Shown in pieces: positions 54,259-62,515 of a DNA stretch of 64,000 nucleotides. Source of the DNA: Sporosarcina sp. 6E9. GTDB taxonomy: Bacteria > Bacillota > Bacilli > Bacillales_A > Planococcaceae. Location: the NCBI RefSeq assembly GCF_017921835.1, contig NZ_JAGEMN010000001.1, forward strand, positions 861,874-925,873, given 5' to 3'. The notes beneath the pieces were generated by a model, which saw only the letters and a list, made by a program, of their open reading frames with translations, was not told where the DNA came from and made no database searches. Both the position numbers and the translations under genes were made by a program. Each line of letters begins with the position of its first letter. Within the stretch, counting starts at the first letter, position 1.

Positions 54259-56046
54259 TCAAATAGCGTCTTCAATTGTACTGTTTTGTAATTCGTACAT
54301 CATATGATAGAGACCTTTTTGTGTGAGTAATTCTTGATGGGTCCCCCTTTCGACGATTTCGCCTTTATGAAGAACCAGAATAAGTTCCGCATCTTGAATC
54401 GTACTTAATCTATGTGCAATTGCAATTGTCGTTCTGCCTTTTCTCATTTTCTCAAGACTCGCTTGTATCGCCACTTCAGTTTCCGTGTCAATGTTTGCGG
54501 TTGCCTCGTCGAGAACTAGTATTTTTGGATTCGTAGCAATCGTACGCGCAAATGCAACGAGTTGACGTTGGCCACTTGAAAAAGTAGAACCTCGTTCTGT
54601 CACTCTATGCGCATACTTGCCTGGTAGTTTTTCAATAAAATCATTTGCGCGTACGAATTCCGCAGCTCCCCTAACCTCTTCAGGCGTCATCGTTTTATTA
54701 TGCAAACGAATATTGCTTTCGATATCTCCATAAAACATAAAAGGATCCTGTAAGACGAGTCCCGTTTTCTGACGCAATTCTTCCTTCGGATATTCTTTCA
54801 ATGAAACACCATCGATAAGAATATCTCCACGCTCATATTCATAAAAGCGCATTAATAAATTAATAATGGAACTTTTCCCGCTACCCGTATGCCCGACGAG
54901 TGCAACCGTTTCGCCGGCATTCGCTGTAAAGGAGATGTTTTTTAAGACATCTGCTTTTCCATCGTAGGAAAAAGAGACATTGCGAAATTCGATTTTGCCG
55001 TTACCAATTTCAGCATTTTCCACAATTTGTTGTTCAGGTTCCATATCAATATCATCCATTAATTTAAATACACGGGATGCCGAAACAATCGCCTGTTGGA
55101 ATATCGAAAGTCGCTGCATCACTTGTTGAACCGGTTGGAATAGACGTCCGATTAATGTCGTGAACGCATATAAAATACCCACCTCAATCGGACTTTCAAG
55201 TGAGATAAAACCGAAGTATCCGAGTACGAATACAATTGCTGCGGCATACACCAAGTCAATTGCAGGGCTGAGTAGAATGCCATCGAATTTGATATTCCGC
55301 ATCCCTGCGCGGTAATGTTTCTCGTTAATCTCATCAAATTCTTCTTCAAGACGGTTTTCCTGTCTAAATGCTTGGATCATTCCCATACCTGACAATGATT
55401 CTGCGATTTTAGCGTTGAGTTGGCTTAAACGCTCACGCAAATCCTGATAAAAGTCAGTACTATAGTGTCTATAGATAATGACAATCGCCAAGAATAGCGG
55501 CATTAATAACAAAGATATAAATGCTAACTTCACATCAAGTGAAAAGAGCGCGATATAAACACCGATAAGCATAAATACTGCTTGTAAAAATGTAACAATA
55601 ACGCTCACGAACATATCTTTGATGGATTCCGTATCATTTGTCACACGGGAAACGATACTTCCCGCAGGTGTTTTATCAAAGTAGCGCATTCCCAGTCCAT
55701 GTACTTTTGAAAATACATCGATTCGCATTTGTTGAATTATTTTTAGCGCAATATCTTGGAAACGCATTAATTGGAAGTAAGATACGACGACCATAAATAC
55801 TTGAATCCCGATATACAGTAGTATAATTCCCGTAACTTCACGTTCTGGAAAATTCAACGGCGTCAAATAGTTGTCTATGAAACGTTGAATAATCAATGGA
55901 CTAACGATACTACCCGTTATTGTCATTATGAGTAAAACAAGTGCGATTGTAATACTTACTTTATGTGGGATGGTGTAACTTAACAGCCTTTTCAGGACCT
56001 TCCACTGATCTTTCCCTGTTAGTTTGGGTTGTTTTTCTACGGACAT
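54259..56046 (-). CDS. ABC exporter half-transporter, canonical ATPase subunit
   Basis: This 595-residue half-transporter has six membrane helices (about 25-320) and an ABC ATPase domain. Walker A is GHTGSGKS, signature FSSGQRQLVAFAR, Walker B ILVLDEATANID with the catalytic Glu. It overlaps the previous gene by one base and pairs with it as a heterodimeric exporter like B. subtilis YknUV or BmrCD. Length (595) fits YknV better than BmrD (673). Substrate unknown (drugs, peptides or lipids). Confidence 0.85.
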   Translation of the reverse strand: MSVEKQPKLTGKDQWKVLKRLLSYTIPHKVSITIALVLLIMTITGSIVSPLIIQRFIDNYLTPLNFPEREVTGIILLYIGIQVFMVVVSYFQLMRFQDIALKIIQQMRIDVFSKVHGLGMRYFDKTPAGSIVSRVTNDTESIKDMFVSVIVTFLQAVFMLIGVYIALFSLDVKLAFISLLLMPLFLAIVIIYRHYSTDFYQDLRERLSQLNAKIAESLSGMGMIQAFRQENRLEEEFDEINEKHYRAGMRNIKFDGILLSPAIDLVYAAAIVFVLGYFGFISLESPIEVGILYAFTTLIGRLFQPVQQVMQRLSIFQQAIVSASRVFKLMDDIDMEPEQQIVENAEIGNGKIEFRNVSFSYDGKADVLKNISFTANAGETVALVGHTGSGKSSIINLLMRFYEYERGDILIDGVSLKEYPKEELRQKTGLVLQDPFMFYGDIESNIRLHNKTMTPEEVRGAAEFVRANDFIEKLPGKYAHRVTERGSTFSSGQRQLVAFARTIATNPKILVLDEATANIDTETEVAIQASLEKMRKGRTTIAIAHRLSTIQDAELILVLHKGEIVERGTHQELLTQKGLYHMMYELQNSTIEDAI

Positions 56047-57800
56047 TATACCTCGCCCCCTTGTTCGACCATGACTTCTAATTGCTGCAGCTCGTACATC
56101 TCTTTATATTTACCGTCCATCGCCAATAACTCTTCATGTGTGCCCGCTTCCGCAATCGTTCCTTCATGCATAACGATAATTTTATGCGCATGTTGTATTG
56201 CACTTAAGCGGTGTGAAGTAATAATAGTCGTTTCACCTGTTCTAGTCTGTTTTAGCGCTTCTAATATTGCTTCTTCCGTTTTCGCATCTACCGCGGATAA
56301 TGAATCATCCAAAATGAGTAGTTCCGGCTCCATGATTAGTGCACGAGCAATCGATACCCGTTGTTGCTGACCACCCGACAAAGACACACCGCGTTCCCCG
56401 ACAATCGTTTCATACCCTTCCGAAAACCCAAGAATGTCATCATGTATCTGCGCCAAACGGGAAGCTTCATAGATTTTTTCTTTTGCGATTTTTGGATTTG
56501 TAAATGCGATGTTTTCAGCAATTGTCGTTGAAAATAAGAAGTGATCTTGCGGAACATATCCGATAGATTCGCGTAAACGTTGCTGTTTGTACTGATTGAT
56601 TGGATTCCCTCCATAAACAATGCTGCCTTTATAACCTTCAAATTCCCGTAGCAACAGCTTAAGAATAGCTGTTTTCCCAGAACCAGTTCTACCGACAATT
56701 CCCATTGTTTCCCCTTGTTTCAGCGAAAAATGGACATTGTGCAACGCGAGCGCTTCGTCTTCTGGAAATTTAAACTCTTCAATGTTGAACGCCAAATCAC
56801 CTTCTGGTCTTTTATCAATAGCTCCAGGTAAATCAGTAATTTCTGGTGCAATGGATAAAAGTTCTGTAATCCGGCTATATGAAGCATTTCCGCGCTCAAC
56901 GATATTGAATAGAAATCCAAATGCGAGCATCGGCCAGACAAGAAGTCCTAGATATGTACTAAAAGCAACCATGTCACCGATGGACATGTCCCCAGCGATG
57001 ATGTATTTCGTTCCGAAGTAAAAGGATAAAATATAAGATACCGCAAATATTCCCGTAATCGTAGGATCGAATAACGCGTCTATTCTAGCCACACGCATAT
57101 TTTTACCGACTACATCGGTTGATAAATCAGTGAAATCCTCAATATCTTCCTTCTGTTGACCAAACGTTTTAATTACTTTAATACCCGTAATGCTTTCCTG
57201 TGTCTTGTCATTCAAATTGGAAAATGCTTCTTGGGCAAACCGGAATCGTTTACGAAGTAATCTTCCGTAATAACTCGTCAGGAAAATCATGAATGGCAGT
57301 GGAATAAGCGCGATTAACGTCAATTTCCAGTTAATCGTAATAGCCATCGTTAAAATAACAAATCCACCTGTTGAGATTGAATCGACTAATGTCAAAATTC
57401 CCATTCCGGCAGTTTGTTGTAAAGCATTAATGTCATTCGTCGCATGGGCCATTAAATCGCCTACGCGCCTTTTTTGATAGAAAGAAGGAGACATTCTTGT
57501 AAAATGATTGAATAACTTTTCTCGCATCGTCCGCGATAAGAGGACTGCTGATCCGAAAATCATGACACGCCAATAAAAACGAGCGAAATACATAAGAATT
57601 CCGGCAATTCCGAGGATAATAAGCCATTTAGTTAAACTCGGTGCTGTCAACTCGTTTAACGTAATCGCATCTACGATATACCCGATGATTTTCGGCGGCA
57701 ATAACTGCAAAATGGAAACCAGAACAAGTGCTGCAATTCCCAAAGCGTATTGCTTTTTTCGTTGTTTAAAAAACCAACTCAGTTGTAATAAAACTTTCAC
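56046..57800 (-). CDS. ABC exporter half-transporter, degenerate ATPase subunit
   Basis: This is a 584-residue half-transporter. It has six membrane helices then an ABC domain with Walker A GRTGSGKT, signature LSGGQQQRVSIARAL and Walker B LLILDDSLSAVD, where Asp replaces the catalytic Glu. That substitution defines the degenerate site of heterodimeric exporters such as BmrC. GTG 57800 after GGGGGAG; a longer ATG 57830 frame has no SD. It is transcribed first in the operon. Confidence 0.85.
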   Translation of the reverse strand: MKVLLQLSWFFKQRKKQYALGIAALVLVSILQLLPPKIIGYIVDAITLNELTAPSLTKWLIILGIAGILMYFARFYWRVMIFGSAVLLSRTMREKLFNHFTRMSPSFYQKRRVGDLMAHATNDINALQQTAGMGILTLVDSISTGGFVILTMAITINWKLTLIALIPLPFMIFLTSYYGRLLRKRFRFAQEAFSNLNDKTQESITGIKVIKTFGQQKEDIEDFTDLSTDVVGKNMRVARIDALFDPTITGIFAVSYILSFYFGTKYIIAGDMSIGDMVAFSTYLGLLVWPMLAFGFLFNIVERGNASYSRITELLSIAPEITDLPGAIDKRPEGDLAFNIEEFKFPEDEALALHNVHFSLKQGETMGIVGRTGSGKTAILKLLLREFEGYKGSIVYGGNPINQYKQQRLRESIGYVPQDHFLFSTTIAENIAFTNPKIAKEKIYEASRLAQIHDDILGFSEGYETIVGERGVSLSGGQQQRVSIARALIMEPELLILDDSLSAVDAKTEEAILEALKQTRTGETTIITSHRLSAIQHAHKIIVMHEGTIAEAGTHEELLAMDGKYKEMYELQQLEVMVEQGGEV

Positions 57801-57994
57801 ATGACTCCCCCTACTTCTCTTTAAAATCAAACCTTTTACTAGTTTAGCAAAATTGCGAACAATATAAAAGGTCCGAGTTCCAAATTATTCGGATACTGAA
57901 ATACTTTCTTAAGAATTGCTTTCTGTTTCATTGTGCAATTTCCTTTGTTCACGAATTAATATTTGTGAATATTTACACACTCAATGAAATTTCA

Positions 57995-58003
57995 TGATAT
58001 AAT
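57995..58003 (+). promoter_or_regulatory. Extended -10 promoter upstream of ilvA
   Basis: TGa-TATAAT is a consensus extended -10, 36 bp before the ilvA ATG. No T-box or leader peptide was recognised in the short leader. Confidence 0.6.
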
Positions 58004-58038
58004 TGAGAAATCTGTAAATGATAGCGGAGGGAATACAA

Positions 58039-59308
58039 ATGACAGTAACACAAAAAGAAACAAAAAAATTGCATGTAGAAGACATTCTAAAAGCATATCA
58101 ACAACTAAAAGATGTGGTTTCACACACACCTTTACAAAAAAAATGAACAGCTATCCGAAAAATATGGTTGCCATGTGTATATAAAAAGAGAAGATTTGCA
58201 ATATGTTCGCTCATTCAAATTACGCGGTGCTTATTATAAAATCATGAAAGTCGAAAAAATGGCTCGAGAAAAAGGAATTGTTTGCGCGAGTGCAGGCAAC
58301 CATGCCCAAGGCGTCGCCTATGCCTGTGCCCAATTAGGAATTAACGGGAAGATTTTCATGCCCCAAACAACACCAAAACAAAAAGTAAACCAAGTAAAAA
58401 TGTTTGGACGTGATCATGTCGAAATTATTTTGACAGGCGATACTTTTGACGACTCTTCTGCCCGTGCAACGAAATATGCCACTGACAATGATAGGATTTT
58501 CATCCATCCATTTGATGACCTCGATATTATCGCGGGGCAAGGGACTGTAGCTGTCGAAATCATGAATGACATCGAAGAACCCATTGATTATGTCTTTTCC
58601 AGTATTGGCGGAGGGGGTCTCCTATCCGGGCTAAGCACCTACATTAAAAATGTTTCGCCTACTACCCGCATGATTGGCGTAGAGCCAGCGGGCGCCGCAA
58701 GCATGCAAGCAGCATTCGACAATAAAGGCGCGACAATAGTAGACCCAATTGACAAATTTGTTGACGGAGCCGCCGTACAATGTGTTGGCCAACACACGTA
58801 TGAAATTTGCCGAAAATATGTGTCGGACATCGTACCTGTTCCTGAAGGTAAAGTCTGTTCAACGATTTTAGAACTGTATAACTTGCATGCGATTATTGCC
58901 GAGCCGGCTGGAGCTTTACCAATTGCTGCACTCGATTTTTACAAAGAAGAGATTAAAGGGAAATCGATTGTGTGCGTCATTAGTGGTGGGAATAACGATA
59001 TCGGCAGAATGCAAGAAATCAAAGAAAAATCATTGATTTATGAAGGACTACTTTATTATTTCATTGTCAATTTCCCTCAACGCGCGGGCGCTCTTCGTCA
59101 ATTTTTGGACGAAGTACTTGGACCAGATGATGATATTACAACATTTGAGTACACGAAGAAAAACAACAAAGAAAGCGGTCCGGGACTCGTCGGCATTGAA
59201 TTGAAACACAGTGAAGATTATAAAGGCCTTATCGAGCGGATGAATCAATGTGGGTTTTCCTACAAAGAAGTTAACAATGACAGTACATTATTTGAGTTGC
59301 TTATATAG
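58039..59308 (+). pseudogene. ilvA: Threonine dehydratase (ilvA) interrupted by frameshift in an A8 tract
   Basis: PLP-dependent threonine deaminase, first step of isoleucine synthesis. ATG 58039 (SD GGAGGG) encodes MTVTQKETKKLHVEDILKAY to HTPLQKK and then TGA. The frame continues as NEQLSEKYGCHVYIKREDL if one A of the A8 run (58136-58143) is removed. The joined length is 422 residues, the usual length of B. subtilis IlvA. PLP lysine is in RSFKLRGAYYK; GGGG loop SSIGGGGLLSGLS; the C-terminal ACT-like regulatory domain starts near 335. It may be a true mutation, a sequencing error, or rescued by slippage. The downstream portion has no good SD of its own. Confidence 0.85.
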
Positions 59309-59325
59309 CTAACAAACTACAGTAA

Positions 59326-59354
59326 TTGCAATACAAATAACTAACACGTATAAT
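59326..59354 (+). promoter_or_regulatory. Antitoxin RNA promoter, copy 1
   Basis: TTGCAA, 17-bp spacer, TATAAT. Perfectly conserved in copy 2. Confidence 0.75.
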
Positions 59355-59360
59355 ATAAGT

Positions 59361-59500
59361 GAAATAACATACATTAAAAAAGACCGCTTGATGTACCACC
59401 ATCAAACGGCCTGGAAATAAAATAGTATCGCTTCAAAGGCGATCAGCGCAACGGAGTAAACCGCTCTAGGCTTTGGGGCTCAAAGGCGGTTTACTTTTTT
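59361..59500 (+). ncRNA. Putative type I antitoxin RNA, copy 1
   Basis: Predicted about 140-nt RNA from the sigma-A promoter to a strong terminator (AGTAAACCGC / GCGGTTTACT, T-run to 59500). It is antisense to the 3' part of the toxin mRNA, including the last toxin codons. Layout matches RatA/TxpA and SR4/BsrG pairs. Boundaries are inferred from promoter and terminator only. Confidence 0.65.
59376..59411 (-). terminator. Toxin mRNA terminator, copy 1
   Basis: On the minus strand GGCCGTTTGATG pairs with CATCAAGCGGTC (two G-U wobbles), 6-nt loop, followed by TTTTTT. On the plus strand these two positions would be A-C mismatches, so the hairpin is selected for on the toxin strand. Confidence 0.8.
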
Positions 59501-59586
59501 CTTGAAAAAGTATATGACAACGCAATGACCGTTACAATCAGAGTTGAAAATCCAATTGATACACTCAACGCTTCAAATGTCGTCAT
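59491..59586 (-). CDS. Type I toxin, holin-like small hydrophobic peptide, copy 1
   Basis: This 31-residue peptide (MTTFEALSVSIG, then FSTLIVTVIALSYTF, ending SRKK) has one membrane helix and a basic tail, as in TxpA/BsrG and other putative holin-like toxins. The SD is very strong (AAGGAGGTG). Directly upstream of the SD is a 7-bp hairpin (59606-59625) in a leader of about 95 nt, a usual arrangement for holding translation in check. The antitoxin RNA is transcribed from the opposite end. The likely effect is on the membrane when antitoxin is lost. Confidence 0.85.
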   Translation of the reverse strand: MTTFEALSVSIGFSTLIVTVIALSYTFSRKK

Positions 59587-59685
59587 CAGCAACACCTCCT
59601 TCCCATTCATGCAAAATCGCATGAAATAATAGGGATTTCAGATGTGCCAACCGCCTATGAACACACACTATTCTATTCCTCTTTC

Positions 59686-59691
59686 ATTATA
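59686..59691 (-). promoter_or_regulatory. Toxin promoter -10, copy 1
   Basis: TGg-TATAAT extended -10 on the minus strand, about 100 bp upstream of the toxin start. No clear -35. Confidence 0.6.
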
Positions 59692-59880
59692 CCACACATA
59701 TGTTCTTTTTTTATTTGTAAATAACAGAATAAATAAGTACACGTTCCTGCGCCTTAACAACAAATTATCTTCATTTTATCTTTAAATAGTCGATTCCTTC
59801 TTAACCTTTTCTTCTAACCTCTCCACAGTATAATGGTCGATACTCCGCTTAAAAACTAGTTATAGTTACATGGCTAGTGA

Positions 59881-59909
59881 TTGCAATAAAAATAACTAAC
59901 ACGTATAAT
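59881..59909 (+). promoter_or_regulatory. Antitoxin RNA promoter, copy 2
   Basis: TTGCAA, 17-bp spacer, TATAAT, identical to copy 1. Confidence 0.75.
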
Positions 59910-59915
59910 ATAAGT

Positions 59916-60055
59916 GAATTAACATACATTAAAAAAGACCGTTTGATGTACCACCATCAAACGGTCTGTCACAGAATAGTATCGCTTCAAAGGCGATCAG
60001 CACGAGGCAGTAAACCGCTCTCTCACTTAGAGGTTCAGAGGCGGTTTACTTTTTT
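59916..60055 (+). ncRNA. Putative type I antitoxin RNA, copy 2
   Basis: Same architecture as copy 1, ending at AGTAAACCGC / GCGGTTTACT and T-run. The terminator loop differs strongly from copy 1 (CTCACTTAGAGGTTCA against AGGCTTTGGGGCTCA), while the stem is unchanged. Confidence 0.65.
59931..59966 (-). terminator. Toxin mRNA terminator, copy 2
   Basis: GACCGTTTGATG / CATCAAACGGTC perfect 12-bp stem, 6-nt loop, with TTTTTT on the minus strand. Confidence 0.85.
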
Positions 60056-60141
60056 CTTGAAAAAGTATATGACAACGCAACGATAGTCACGATTAGCGTT
60101 GAAAAGCCAATCATTACGCTCAATGCTTCAAATGTTGTCAT
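60046..60141 (-). CDS. Type I toxin, holin-like small hydrophobic peptide, copy 2
   Basis: This 31-residue peptide (MTTFEALSVMIG, then FSTLIVTIVALSYTF, ending SRKK) differs from copy 1 at only three residues: Ser10 to Met, Val20 to Ile, Ile21 to Val. Many synonymous changes separate the genes, which suggests selection to keep the peptide. The strong SD and the upstream hairpin (TTCATGC / GCATGAA-type) are retained. The promoter -10 of this copy is weaker (TATGAT). Confidence 0.85.
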   Translation of the reverse strand: MTTFEALSVMIGFSTLIVTIVALSYTFSRKK

Positions 60142-60240
60142 CGGCAACACCTCCTTCCCTTTCATGCAAAGTCGCATGAAATAATAGGGATTTCAGATGT
60201 GCCAACCACCTATGAACACACACTATTCTATTCCTCTTCC

Positions 60241-60246
60241 ATCATA
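60241..60246 (-). promoter_or_regulatory. Toxin promoter -10, copy 2
   Basis: TGg-TATGAT on the minus strand, one mismatch from the copy 1 TATAAT, suggesting lower expression. Confidence 0.5.
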
Positions 60247-60300
60247 CCATAGGAAAGAAATTTATTTTCTAAATACGACGATTATACCCTCGAAATCTTC

Positions 60301-61554
60301 CTACTTGAAATGTCCACCAATAAGTTTTGCTCTTTCCACAGCGGTTCCTGCTTTTGTATAGGATACTGCGCGTAGTACTGCATTCGAACCGTATTTATTT
60401 CTAAGTGAATCGATTGTCTCCCCAAGTTGCCGGTTTCGCCATTTCCGTTCATCAAATAAACTTAGTTGCATAGAATGCTCTTCTTCCAAGTTTGTCAGGC
60501 TGATGGATAGCCGACGTATGGGACGTCCATCATGGAATTCATCTAGTAGCGCCGTACAAAGTTGGTAAATTTTCAATGTGTCGTTCGTCGCTTCAGCCAT
60601 CGAACGCGATCGATTAAAACCTCCACCAAATGCATGCTTTGAATAACTGGCAGCCAAATGAACAGTACGACCGGCCCGCTTCGCTTCCCTCGCCCGCATC
60701 CCAATATCTTCACACATTTCTAGAATGACTGTAAGAATATCTTCTCGTTCGACATAGTCGCGGAATAGCACTTGCCCTTTTCCGTAGCTTATTTGCCCTT
60801 CGACAAGCGGTGCACCCATGTCCGATAAGTCAATGCCGTGCGCATGGTAATACAGCTGATTGCCCATTACGCCGAATTTCTTTTCAAGTCTTTCAAGCGG
60901 GGCATTCGCAAGGTCGCCTACGGAGAAAATCCCCATGCCATTAAGATTTTTTTCTAGGCGGCTACCAATCCCCCACATTCGACTTAGTGGCGCGACAGGC
61001 CATAATTTTTCAGGTACATCATCATACGTCCATTCAGCAATTCCAGTTTTTTTCGCTTCAAGATCAAGCGCAAGTTTGGAGAGTAGCATGTTTGGACCTA
61101 TACCAATTGCAGACCGCAGATCAAATTGACTCATCAGATCTTCACGTATACGGCGGACAATTGTATCTGAAGGTCCCCACAAACGCTCTGTTCCACTTAA
61201 GTCAATAAAACTTTCGTCGACACTATAGGTGTGAATCGCCTCTTTTGGGACGTATCGGTTCAGCAATCGGGTAATCTCCATCGATACATCGAGAAAAAAA
61301 CCCATCTTCGGTTCGATAAGATGAATCGATGGGTCATCTGGTATTTCATACAATCGATTGCCAGTCTTTATCCCGTATTCTTCTTTTAATGGCGGCGATG
61401 CAGCAAGGACAACTCCGCCTTTTCGGTCCTTATTTCCGACAATTGCGATTGGCGTCTCCATGACATCAAGTCCTTCTATTACCGCGGCACAACTCGCATA
61501 AAAACTTCGCATATCAAGACAGATAATTTTTCGATCCGGCAAATCCTTATACAT
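60301..61554 (-). CDS. Y-family DNA polymerase, UvrX/YqjW-like
   Basis: This 417-residue UmuC/DinB-type polymerase has ICLDMRSFYASC with the first catalytic Asp, and TYSVDESFIDLS with the Asp-Glu pair. It has a helix-hairpin-helix segment (RMWGIGSRLEKNLNGMGI) and a little-finger C-terminal domain. It is error-prone, for bypass of damaged bases. ATG 61554 after GGGAGGTG; a longer frame has no SD. It lacks the long tail of DinB and resembles YqjW/UvrX. A LexA box just upstream supports SOS regulation. Confidence 0.9.
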   Translation of the reverse strand: MYKDLPDRKIICLDMRSFYASCAAVIEGLDVMETPIAIVGNKDRKGGVVLAASPPLKEEYGIKTGNRLYEIPDDPSIHLIEPKMGFFLDVSMEITRLLNRYVPKEAIHTYSVDESFIDLSGTERLWGPSDTIVRRIREDLMSQFDLRSAIGIGPNMLLSKLALDLEAKKTGIAEWTYDDVPEKLWPVAPLSRMWGIGSRLEKNLNGMGIFSVGDLANAPLERLEKKFGVMGNQLYYHAHGIDLSDMGAPLVEGQISYGKGQVLFRDYVEREDILTVILEMCEDIGMRAREAKRAGRTVHLAASYSKHAFGGGFNRSRSMAEATNDTLKIYQLCTALLDEFHDGRPIRRLSISLTNLEEEHSMQLSLFDERKWRNRQLGETIDSLRNKYGSNAVLRAVSYTKAGTAVERAKLIGGHFK

Positions 61555-61568
61555 ATTAACACCTCCCG

Positions 61569-61580
61569 GAACACACGTTC
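61569..61580 (-). promoter_or_regulatory. LexA (DinR) operator
   Basis: GAACACACGTTC matches the Gram-positive LexA box core GAAC-N4-GTTC with the preferred R-N-R-Y centre (ACAC). It lies right at the predicted transcription start of the Y-family polymerase gene. The outer C/G of the consensus CGAAC...GTTCG are not present (G and T instead). Confidence 0.8.
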
Positions 61581-61588
61581 TACACCTT

Positions 61589-61618
61589 AGTATAGCCCAC
61601 TTTTCTATCATTAATCAA
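61589..61618 (-). promoter_or_regulatory. Promoter of the Y-family polymerase gene
   Basis: Minus strand: TTGATT, 18-bp spacer, TATACT; start near 61582, within or beside the LexA box. Confidence 0.7.
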
Positions 61619-61650
61619 TGAGAATTTTTTACAGTGATCTAAAGTAATTA

Positions 61651-61680
61651 GAAAAAGCCAACATCAAAGTTGGCTTTTTC
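61651..61680 (-). terminator. Terminator after the DUF4097 gene
   Basis: AAAAAGCCAAC / GTTGGCTTTTT 11-bp stem with a 6-nt loop; T-run on the minus strand. Confidence 0.9.
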
Positions 61681-61686
61681 ATTACA

Positions 61687-62433
61687 TTAATCGCTTAGCG
61701 ACAAAGAAATATTCCCTACAGCTACTGTCAACTTAACGTTCGGTCCACCGATTCCAATTGAGCCGCCTACTTCGTTCGGTAAGTTTATCGTTTTATTCCC
61801 GACACTGTTATTTAGGTCTGTTTGAAGGGCGAGCGGTGCTTCTTTTGTTTTCACGGCGATATTGCCAACTTCCGTTTTCGCTTGAATATTATTCGCTATA
61901 CTTTGCAAGCTGATTGTAATATCCCCGACTTTCGCCTCGGCATCGACTACCCCGCCTATTCCGATTAAATTGATATTCCCGACGTTTGTGGTTGTTTGCG
62001 ATTCATTTGCGTAGATTGAATCGACGTAGATATTCGCAACATCGGCGTGGACCAGAAGACGATCGTATTGTTTAGTCGGCAGCTCTACCAAAATGGTATA
62101 ACCATCAGATAATTTTCGGAAAGAGAAAAATCCGGATTTTGTTTTCGCTTTAATGACTACTTCGCCGTTTTTTTCTTTTAAAGTCAACTTAAACTTTTTT
62201 GACGGTTTTTTCGTCGCTTTTCCTTCTAGTTGCACCCGTATGTCATGCCCGTCATGCGGTGCAATTTGAATGTCTCCGATATCCGTGGACACATCCACAT
62301 TTACAATATGATCGGCAGCAATGGATTTGCTCAACTCATCTTTGGATCCTCCGAATAAGAACAGCAAGAATTTGATCGCAATAATAATTCCAATAAGGAT
62401 GACTGCAATGCGGATGATTTGGTTCAAACTCAT
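61687..62433 (-). CDS. DUF4097-type membrane-anchored protein
   Basis: This 248-residue protein has one N-terminal helix (about 5-27) and an extracellular repeat domain of V/I-G-D/N-I turns (DIGDIQI, NVGNINLIG, KVGDITI, EVGNIAV, SVGNKTI, AVGNISL), consistent with a beta-solenoid. Repeat motif G-D/N-I differs from the N-G-x-I pattern of the 26970 gene. ATG 62433 after AAAGGGG. Function unknown; may share a transcript with the DUF4349 gene upstream. Confidence 0.82.
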   Translation of the reverse strand: MSLNQIIRIAVILIGIIIAIKFLLFLFGGSKDELSKSIAADHIVNVDVSTDIGDIQIAPHDGHDIRVQLEGKATKKPSKKFKLTLKEKNGEVVIKAKTKSGFFSFRKLSDGYTILVELPTKQYDRLLVHADVANIYVDSIYANESQTTTNVGNINLIGIGGVVDAEAKVGDITISLQSIANNIQAKTEVGNIAVKTKEAPLALQTDLNNSVGNKTINLPNEVGGSIGIGGPNVKLTVAVGNISLSLSD

Positions 62434-62515
62434 TTTGTTTTCCCCTTTATTAGAAAAATCGTTATACCTAACCATTCTATTCGCAGGTGTCCGTTAAAAT
62501 ATCAGAAATTCAAAT

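Larger units (their letters stand above)
59326..60249. repeat. Tandem duplication of a toxin-antitoxin cassette
   Basis: Two copies of a ~370-bp cassette lie in direct orientation with a 555-bp offset (59326-59694 and 59881-60249). Equivalent elements (antitoxin promoter, toxin terminator hairpin, toxin gene, SD, leader hairpin, toxin promoter) align at exactly 555 bp, with one small indel near the antitoxin terminator. The copies share long identical runs but differ at scattered positions. Confidence 0.95.

Noticed and set aside
58112..59308. Independent ilvA start at ATG 58112
   Set aside because: No SD, and it lacks the normal N-terminus supplied by the 58039 frame; better explained by a frameshift.
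59877..60086. Plus-strand 69-residue ORF in cassette copy 2
   Set aside because: It covers the antitoxin RNA and toxin terminator in a random frame, has no SD and is not conserved in copy 1.
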